Below, piece by piece: positions 15,197 to 20,633 of a DNA stretch of 20,633 nucleotides. The notes under the pieces are model-generated. The model searched no databases. It was given only the letters and a program-made list of their open reading frames with translations, and had not been told where the DNA came from. Position numbers and translations under genes: made by a program. This stretch comes from CALHRB01 sp964473465 (GTDB taxonomy: Bacteria > Bacteroidota > Ignavibacteria > Kapaibacteriales > UBA2268), in NCBI GenBank assembly GCA_964473465.1, contig CAYYPE010000023.1, positions 1-20,633 of the forward strand, in the 5' to 3' direction. Position 1 is the stretch's first letter. Every line of letters begins with the position of its first letter.

Positions 15197-16441
15197 ATGA
15201 GTAAAATTGTTCAATTAATACCATCAAGATTTTTAGCTGAGGATATTAAGTCTATTATTAACAATGATTTAGTTGCTAAATCCCGCTTGGAACCTTTTTC
15301 AGAATTATCCATAAATTTTCTCTTTCAGCTATCAAAAGAAATTCTTACGGATTCATTAACCTCAAGAATGCCTGAACTCGTTGCTCTTGCCTATTTTTTA
15401 AGAAAGGCAAATTTAAAAAAGATGGTAGATAATTTTCAATCAACTCTGCCAGATTCCGAAATAGTTGTTCCTCTGGGTATTTGCTTCCAGATTGCACCAT
15501 CGAATGTTGATACAATCTTTATGTATTCATGGGCTTTTTCTTTATTAGCCGGAAATACAAATATTATCAGAATAACTCAGAACGTTGGAGAGCAACTATC
15601 CAGTTTGTTATCTGTTATAAATCGGGTAATAAATTTTTCGGATATGAAAGAAATTGCCGACAGAAATATTATTCTTTCTTACTCATACGATGAAAATATC
15701 AATTCCTATTTATCATCTATTGCCGATTTAAGAATATTATGGGGTGGCAATAACACTGTTCAGAGCATAAGAAAGCACTTAGCTAAACCAACAACACGAG
15801 ATATTGCCTTTGCGGACAAGATTTCTTATGCGGTGATTGATTCAGTTTATCTTCTATCCTTGAATGAATCAGAGTTGAATGAAAAAGTTCGACTATTTTA
15901 CAACGACTCATATTATTTTGACCAATTGGCTTGTTCTTCTCCTCAGGTTGTTTTTTTTGTGGGAAATAATGATGAAAACGAGATGGCTTCATCATTTTTC
16001 TGGAAAAAACTCGAAGAATTGTTAAACAAAATTCAACATAATGAGCATGTTTCCGTCAGAATGAATAAATTGGCTTATCTTTATGAAGAATCTGCAAATG
16101 GTATGGATTTAAAAATTCTGAGCGATATTAACTCCTCTAAGCCTGTGATTGTGGAGATAAAGAAAAATGATATTAACAGAATTGAGAATATTTGTGGAGG
16201 AGGTTATTTTCATCAATGCTTTATCAATGACCTGACAGAGCTACAATATACAGTAAAAGAAAATGACCAGACATTGTCCTACATTGGCTTTAATTCTGAG
16301 ATTCTGAAAAATCTTGCAAAATTATTAAATGGAAAAGGTATTGACAGAATTGTTCCTGTTGGTCAGGCACTTGCTTTTATGCAGACTTGGGACGGCTTTT
16401 CTTTGCTTAATCATTTCACTAAAAGAGTTGTAGTTATTTAA
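15197..16441 (+). CDS. LuxC-like acyl-CoA/acyl-protein reductase
   Basis: NADPH-dependent reductase expected to turn an acyl thioester into an aldehyde, 414 residues; the LuxC family is about 450-490, so the N-terminus is somewhat short. The cofactor region is VVPLGICFQIAPSNVDTIFMYSWAFSLLAGNTNIIRI (90-126), followed by LWGGNNTVQSIRKH (181-194) and the catalytic segment FDQLACSSPQVVFFVG with the thioester-forming Cys246. The C-terminal QALAFMQTWDGFSLLNHFTKRV is also typical. With the LuxE-like protein it would reduce an acid to an aldehyde. It lies three bases after luxE-like and two bases before the AAC(3)-fold gene. Confidence 0.9.
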   Translation: MSKIVQLIPSRFLAEDIKSIINNDLVAKSRLEPFSELSINFLFQLSKEILTDSLTSRMPELVALAYFLRKANLKKMVDNFQSTLPDSEIVVPLGICFQIAPSNVDTIFMYSWAFSLLAGNTNIIRITQNVGEQLSSLLSVINRVINFSDMKEIADRNIILSYSYDENINSYLSSIADLRILWGGNNTVQSIRKHLAKPTTRDIAFADKISYAVIDSVYLLSLNESELNEKVRLFYNDSYYFDQLACSSPQVVFFVGNNDENEMASSFFWKKLEELLNKIQHNEHVSVRMNKLAYLYEESANGMDLKILSDINSSKPVIVEIKKNDINRIENICGGGYFHQCFINDLTELQYTVKENDQTLSYIGFNSEILKNLAKLLNGKGIDRIVPVGQALAFMQTWDGFSLLNHFTKRVVVI

Positions 16442-16443
16442 TT

Positions 16444-17340
16444 ATGTCCTTCATAAGAAAACTATTACCGAAAAAAGTCCTTAGCTATTATTCGGGCTTG
16501 AAGCAACAAAACCTTGCCCAAAAGATGAAATCAACACAAAAAATTTCCGCAGGTGATTTTATCAAAATATTATCTGATGAACTTGGTATAAAAAAAGGTT
16601 ATTCAGTTCTTATCCACAGCTCAATAGACAGACTTAATGTGGATTTATCCCCGAAAGAAATTTTTGAAGCACTAAGGGATGCAGTTGGCGAGACTGGGAC
16701 AATTTTGTTCCCAACTTATCCAGCCAAATCTTCTTATGATTTTCTGATTTCCGGTGAAGTATGGGACATAAAGAAAACGCCTTCTTATTCAGGAATGCTA
16801 AGTGAAATAGCAAGAAGGTCAAAGGAAAGTAAAAGAAGTCTTCACCCAACAAAATCAGTTTGTGCAGTTGGAAAAGATGCATATTATTTCATTAGCGAGC
16901 ATCATAATTCTCCTTATCCTTATGATAAAACGAGTCCTTACTTCAAAGTTATTGAAAGAAATGGAATTTCGATTGGGTTGGGGGTAACATCAAATTATTT
17001 TTCCTCAACTCATGTTGTTGACGATTATTTCAAGGATGATTTCCCGGTTGCTCCCTACTATAAAGAATTGTTCTCAGCCAGATGTATTGACTATGATAGA
17101 AATGAACGAATTGTAAAGACTTATGCTCATAACATAAGAAAAATGAAATTTAACATACCTTTATTTTTCAGGAAATATATCCCGAAAGATTTAGCAAGGG
17201 ACTTCAAAATTTTCGGTATGGATTTTTTTCTTGTTCAATCCAGAGAGTTATTTGATAAAATGTGCGAACTTGCCGGCGACGGAATAACTATTTACAGAAA
17301 AATATATTATAAACCTTCAAAATTATTTAAGTTACAATGA
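16444..17340 (+). CDS. AAC(3)-fold acyltransferase, probably acting on a glycan amino sugar
   Basis: Member of the aminoglycoside 3-N-acetyltransferase fold, 298 residues. Motifs are LIHSSIDRL (56-64), TGTILFPTYP (84-93), SYSGMLSEIARRS (114-126), KRSLHPTKSVCAVG (130-143), the GLGVTSNYFSSTHVVDDYF segment with His190 (178-196). The enzyme type transfers an acyl group from a thioester to an amine. In surface-glycan clusters, homologues are believed to acylate amino sugars rather than drugs. The adjacent ACP, ligase and reductases point to an acyl-ACP or acyl-CoA donor. An N-terminal basic stretch precedes the domain (about 1-35), and a C-terminal basic tail (IYRKIYYKPSKLFK) might bind membrane. 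Not evidence of antibiotic resistance. Confidence 0.82.
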   Translation: MSFIRKLLPKKVLSYYSGLKQQNLAQKMKSTQKISAGDFIKILSDELGIKKGYSVLIHSSIDRLNVDLSPKEIFEALRDAVGETGTILFPTYPAKSSYDFLISGEVWDIKKTPSYSGMLSEIARRSKESKRSLHPTKSVCAVGKDAYYFISEHHNSPYPYDKTSPYFKVIERNGISIGLGVTSNYFSSTHVVDDYFKDDFPVAPYYKELFSARCIDYDRNERIVKTYAHNIRKMKFNIPLFFRKYIPKDLARDFKIFGMDFFLVQSRELFDKMCELAGDGITIYRKIYYKPSKLFKLQ

Positions 17341-18467
17341 AAATCGGATTAGTTCTGACAAATGACTGGGAAATTTTCGGAGATGGAACTGGCGATTATT
17401 TTGAAATCCAGCATAATCCATTGGCTGAACTGCTTGGCATAATGAAAGAATTTGATGCCAGAATCACTATAATGGCAGAAGTAGGGCAACAATTTGCCCA
17501 TCTTTTTTTATCCGACAGATATGATTGGGCAAAAAATATATCATCATCTTGGGAAGAAATCCTTAAGGATGCAATCAAATCAGGTTCAGACGTCCAACTT
17601 CATATTCATCCCCAATGGTTAAATGTTGATTTTGATAATGGAAAGTGGTTGCTCAATATGGACAAATGGGCAATCTCCTCTCTTGACGGGGAAACTATTG
17701 AAGCACTGATATTAAAAGGAAAAAGCTACCTTGAAACTTTGCTTAAATCGGTCAAGCCAGATTATCAATGTATTGCTTTCAGAGCTGGTGCCTATTGCAT
17801 TCAACCTTCCCAGCTAATTATCGAAAAATTAATAAAAGCAGGAATTATTTGCGATACTTCAGTAACCAAGGGTTTGAAAAATGAAGGTTTTTATGATTTT
17901 TCCCGGGCTCATTCAAATATTCTACCATGGATATGTTCCGAAAAATCTGTAACTGAACAGGGAAATTCCGGGTTGATGGAAATACCTATATATTCCAGAA
18001 GTTTGCTACACTCAAAAGTCATTGAAAAATTTCTTCCCTCTTTATTTTATAAATCGACTTTCAATATTAAAGTCCCAAAGCATGAATTAGAATGGCAAAA
18101 AGAAAGGGAGAGAATTAAAAGCATTAGATATCCACGAGAGCATAGATTTTACAAAAGTAAACAGACCAAGAATCTTTCTTTTTATTTAAAAGCAATTGCA
18201 GAGAAAACAGTAATTCAGTTTGATTATGACTATATTCCGGCAAGTGTCTTTGTCAAAATCCTTTCAGATATATACAAAGAATTTGAGCCTGACATGAAAG
18301 AAGACCTGATTATTCCTGTTGTTGCCTCCGGACATATGAAGGACGCACATACAAATGATAATCTTAAATGGATATTTGAGAATATAAAAAAAGATTTACC
18401 CGAAAAAGTCGTTTATTGGACTTTGTCAGATGCAATAAATTATTGGTATCCTAAATTAAATAGATGA
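17337..18467 (+). CDS. Polysaccharide deacetylase-like protein (NodB-fold)
   Basis: Likely metal-dependent de-N-acetylase or related hydrolase, 376 residues, without a signal peptide, so probably cytoplasmic. The NodB-type signatures are the N-terminal LTNDWE (Asp10, a possible catalytic or metal residue), LHIHPQW (His89 and His91, metal ligands), AFRAGAY (147-153) and a late VASGHMKDAH. The second half has an unusual basic, Tyr-rich segment (about 255-295). It resembles WalW-like deacetylases of lipopolysaccharide loci. Stop and start overlap by four bases (ATGA) with the acyltransferase, a translational-coupling arrangement. A logical role is exposing an amine for re-acylation by its neighbour, an inference. 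Confidence 0.75.
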   Translation: MKIGLVLTNDWEIFGDGTGDYFEIQHNPLAELLGIMKEFDARITIMAEVGQQFAHLFLSDRYDWAKNISSSWEEILKDAIKSGSDVQLHIHPQWLNVDFDNGKWLLNMDKWAISSLDGETIEALILKGKSYLETLLKSVKPDYQCIAFRAGAYCIQPSQLIIEKLIKAGIICDTSVTKGLKNEGFYDFSRAHSNILPWICSEKSVTEQGNSGLMEIPIYSRSLLHSKVIEKFLPSLFYKSTFNIKVPKHELEWQKERERIKSIRYPREHRFYKSKQTKNLSFYLKAIAEKTVIQFDYDYIPASVFVKILSDIYKEFEPDMKEDLIIPVVASGHMKDAHTNDNLKWIFENIKKDLPEKVVYWTLSDAINYWYPKLNR

Positions 18468-18480
18468 GGATAGTCATATT

Positions 18481-19764
18481 ATGAACATTTTGCTTATTGG
18501 AAGTGGCGGAAGAGAACATGCTCTTGCATTAGCTCTGACAAATTCCTTGAGTTGCACAAAACTTTATTCATACCCCGGAAATCCCGGCATCTGGAAAATT
18601 TCTGAAAAAGTCGAACAGGAACTTAAGACACACACAGATTTTGTCAATTTCTGCAAGATAAATAATATTGACCTTGTCGTCATAGGACCCGAACAACCTC
18701 TTGCTGACGGATTGGCTGATTCATTGCGTCAAAACGACATCAATGTTTTCGGACCCTCAAAACTTGCAGCAAGGCTCGAATCCTCAAAAGGCTTTGCAAA
18801 GGAGTTTATGAGAAAATACAACATTCCTACGGCTGACTTCAGAATTTTTAGCAAAGAAGAACAAGATCAAGTAATTGAATACCTGAGAAAAAGTATCTTT
18901 CCTGTTGTCATCAAAGCCGATGGTTTAGCTGCCGGCAAGGGGGTTGTTATAGCAAAAGACTTTTTTGAGGCAGAAAATATTATCAAGGAGATTTTTTCTG
19001 GTTTATTTGGGGAGGCTGGTAATTATATTGTTGTAGAAGAATTTATGGAAGGTGAAGAAGCCTCAGTGCTTGCTATAACTGATGGTAAAGAATTTATTCT
19101 TCTGCCGTCTTCTCAGGACCATAAAAGAATATTGGATGGTGATGAAGGAAAAAATACTGGTGGTATGGGTGCTTATGCTCCTGCCCCTGTCATAAATAAA
19201 GAAGTTCTGGAACAAATAGAGCTTGAAATTATTTCGCCCACAATCAAGGCTATGAATGCTGAAGAAACTCCTTTCCGGGGTTGCCTTTATGCCGGCCTTA
19301 TGATAAAAAATAATAAGGCAAAGGTTGTTGAATTCAATGTTAGGTTTGGTGATCCTGAGACTCAAGCAGTGCTACCGTTAATCAGCGGTGATTTTGCTGC
19401 TTTGCTTTATAGTGCTGCAATTGGCAATCTTGATAAAAGCAAGATCAATATAAACATTGATAAATATTGCTGCTGTGTTGTTCTTGCTTCAAGGGGATAT
19501 CCAGATAATTTCGGGAAGGGTTTTGAAATTAAAGGTATAGACCTTGCTGAGCAAAACGGGGCGTTGGTGTTTCATGCTGGAACAGCTTTAAAGGATGGGA
19601 AGTTAGTTAATTCTGGCGGAAGAGTGCTCGGAATTACTGCTTTGGGGAATTCTCTTGATGAAGCAATTAAAAAAGCATATCAATGTGTAGATTTAATCAG
19701 CTATCAAAACAAATATTACAGACAAGATATTGGAATAAAAGGACTTAAATATTTTAATGAATAA
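18481..19764 (+). CDS. purD: Phosphoribosylamine-glycine ligase
   Basis: Joins glycine to 5-phosphoribosylamine with ATP, the second step of purine synthesis. It has 427 residues, as expected. Motifs are LLIGSGGREHALALAL at the N-terminus, GPEQPLADGLAD, VIKADGLAAGKGVVIA (ATP-grasp), QDHKRILDGDEGKNTGGMGAYAPAP (Gly-rich family signature) and FNVRFGDPETQAVLPL. No gene-family fusion is seen. It lies 13 bases after the deacetylase gene and overlaps the DCC gene by eight bases, so a primary-metabolism gene appears to be co-transcribed with the acyl cluster, either by read-through or shared expression. Confidence 0.97.
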   Translation: MNILLIGSGGREHALALALTNSLSCTKLYSYPGNPGIWKISEKVEQELKTHTDFVNFCKINNIDLVVIGPEQPLADGLADSLRQNDINVFGPSKLAARLESSKGFAKEFMRKYNIPTADFRIFSKEEQDQVIEYLRKSIFPVVIKADGLAAGKGVVIAKDFFEAENIIKEIFSGLFGEAGNYIVVEEFMEGEEASVLAITDGKEFILLPSSQDHKRILDGDEGKNTGGMGAYAPAPVINKEVLEQIELEIISPTIKAMNAEETPFRGCLYAGLMIKNNKAKVVEFNVRFGDPETQAVLPLISGDFAALLYSAAIGNLDKSKININIDKYCCCVVLASRGYPDNFGKGFEIKGIDLAEQNGALVFHAGTALKDGKLVNSGGRVLGITALGNSLDEAIKKAYQCVDLISYQNKYYRQDIGIKGLKYFNE

Positions 19765-20170
19765 AGAAGCAATAATAATTTATGATGGGGAATGTGGAAT
19801 TTGTTCCGCTATTGCTGAATGGATTCGCTCAAAGGATAAAAATAATCAATTTGGTATAGTTCCCTATCAAGATTTTGATTTTGGGCAGTTCGAAAATAAC
19901 TTGACCATCAATGAAGTAATGAAATCTGTCATATTAATTGAAAAACAGAATGGGAAATATTATAAAGCCTCGAGGGCTGTCTTCGAAATTGCCAAAAAAC
20001 TTGGTGGAATTTACAAAATGCTTGGAATTATTGGCTCGAATCCTTTTATTTCATTTATTTTAGACCCAATTTACTACATTATTGCTCGCAACAGGCGTCA
20101 ATTATCTTTATTGTTAGGTTATAAAGCCTGCAGATTAGATTTCGATAACAAAATATTAGAAAAGAGTTGA
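19757..20170 (+). CDS. DCC family (DUF393) thiol-redox protein
   Basis: Small protein of 137 residues with the defining motif IIYDGECGICSAIAEWI near the N-terminus (Asp10-Gly-Glu-Cys13-x2-Cys16). Members are predicted thiol-disulfide oxidoreductases; the redox role is not proven for most. Later features are the KASRAVFEIAKKLGG segment and a hydrophobic/basic C-terminus (IGSNPFISFILDPIYYIIARNRRQL) typical of the family. It overlaps purD by eight bases and its TGA stop overlaps a TTG that may start the lipocalin, so the three are probably translated in coupled fashion. Confidence 0.87.
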   Translation: MNKEAIIIYDGECGICSAIAEWIRSKDKNNQFGIVPYQDFDFGQFENNLTINEVMKSVILIEKQNGKYYKASRAVFEIAKKLGGIYKMLGIIGSNPFISFILDPIYYIIARNRRQLSLLLGYKACRLDFDNKILEKS

Positions 20171-20633
20171 AAGAAAATTTAATAATGATATTCACTATGA
20201 TAGCACTATTCGGTTGCAGGAGTTATCCTGATTTAAAAGTTGTTGACTATGTAGATTTACAGAAGTATTCCGGGAAGTGGTACGAAATTGCATCATTTCC
20301 ACAAAGATTTCAAGAAGGGTGCTATTGCTCAACCGCTGAATACATAATTGGAAAAGATAGATTTATACGTGTGATTAATAGATGCAGAAAATGGAGTGTG
20401 GACGGTGAACTCAAACAGGTCAGCGGAAGGGCTTATGTTGTTCCAAATTCTAACAATGCCAAGCTTGATGTGCAGTTCTTTTGGCCCTTTCGGGGAGATT
20501 ACTGGATTATTGAACTAGCTGAAGATTACTCATGGGCTGTTGTTGGACATCCCAATCGGAAGTACCTTTGGATTCTATCCAGAACCCCAAAGATGGATGA
20601 TAGCGTTTACGAAGAAATCATTAGAAGGGTAAA
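20167..20633 (+). CDS. Lipocalin lipoprotein, Blc-like (3' end outside window)
   Basis: About 155 residues visible of an expected 170-180. A short hydrophobic leader ends in a lipobox LFGC-R, with Cys17 lipidated if translation begins at TTG 20167. The core is a Blc-type lipocalin: YSGKWYEIASFPQRFQEGCY, then STAEY, WSVDGELKQVSGRAYV, AKLDVQFFWPFRGDYWIIELAEDYSWAVVGHPNRKYLWILSRTP. These proteins bind fatty acids and lysophospholipids in the outer membrane or periplasm. TTG at 20167 is preferred over ATG 20185 because it supplies a positively charged n-region (Lys2) and overlaps the previous stop as TTGA; the ATG start would leave only ten residues before the lipidated cysteine. Paired cysteines CYC are an unusual detail. 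Confidence 0.85.
   Translation, partial: MKENLIMIFTMIALFGCRSYPDLKVVDYVDLQKYSGKWYEIASFPQRFQEGCYCSTAEYIIGKDRFIRVINRCRKWSVDGELKQVSGRAYVVPNSNNAKLDVQFFWPFRGDYWIIELAEDYSWAVVGHPNRKYLWILSRTPKMDDSVYEEIIRRV

Noticed and set aside
14111..16441. Bioluminescence (lux) operon
   Set aside because: Only LuxE- and LuxC-like genes are present. No luciferase subunits (luxA/luxB) or LuxD thioesterase is in the window, and the other neighbours are acyl- and glycan-related.
16444..17340. Aminoglycoside resistance gene
   Set aside because: The fold is AAC(3)-like, but the gene lies inside an acyl/glycan operon and is not on a mobile element. Fold alone does not show drug acetylation.

Overview
The window reads as a chromosomal segment of an AT-rich Gram-negative bacterium of the Bacteroidota / Chlorobiota-Ignavibacteria-Kapabacteria group. 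Four things support this. Start codons are mostly preceded by A/T runs with weak or no Shine-Dalgarno sequence. Several intergenic regions carry matches to the Bacteroidota promoter TTG-N(17-23)-TAnnTTTG. atpD and atpC stand alone, without the other F-ATPase genes. A decayed reading frame at 10197-10635 (minus strand) ends in what looks like a type IX secretion (T9SS) sorting domain. No species is claimed. Nearly all genes lie on the plus strand. There are no rRNA or tRNA genes, insertion sequences or CRISPR arrays that I can see.

Left part (1-2675): the end of an unrecognised cysteine-rich protein with its terminator, then a 508-base AT-rich gap with two promoter-like sites and a strong hairpin-plus-T terminator, then a single WbaP-type sugar-phosphate transferase gene with its own terminator. 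This enzyme would start lipid-linked glycan synthesis.

Housekeeping block (2700-10174): two tandem ssb genes, a HAD phosphatase and cytidylate kinase (a likely operon); a solitary imidazolonepropionase (hutI); a secreted DUF2141 protein; a Dabb protein; atpD-atpC behind a promoter whose upstream box lies inside a 17-bp palindrome; a GC-rich terminator; and a thiamine pyrophosphokinase.

Pseudogene gap (10175-10723): holds the minus-strand T9SS cargo remnant.

Right part (10724-20633): a tightly packed, apparently single transcription unit. It encodes a SAM methyltransferase, an acyl carrier protein, a FabG-like reductase, an AMP-forming acyl ligase, a LuxE-like acyl-protein synthetase, a LuxC-like acyl reductase, an AAC(3)-fold acyltransferase and a polysaccharide-deacetylase-like protein. 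It then runs on into purD, a DCC-family protein and a lipocalin lipoprotein cut by the window edge. The first eight genes look like a dedicated acyl-activation, carrier, reduction and transfer pathway without luciferase, ketosynthase or LuxD thioesterase. The most likely use is making and attaching an unusual acyl group to, or making an aldehyde for, a surface glycan or lipid. This is the most interesting system in the window.
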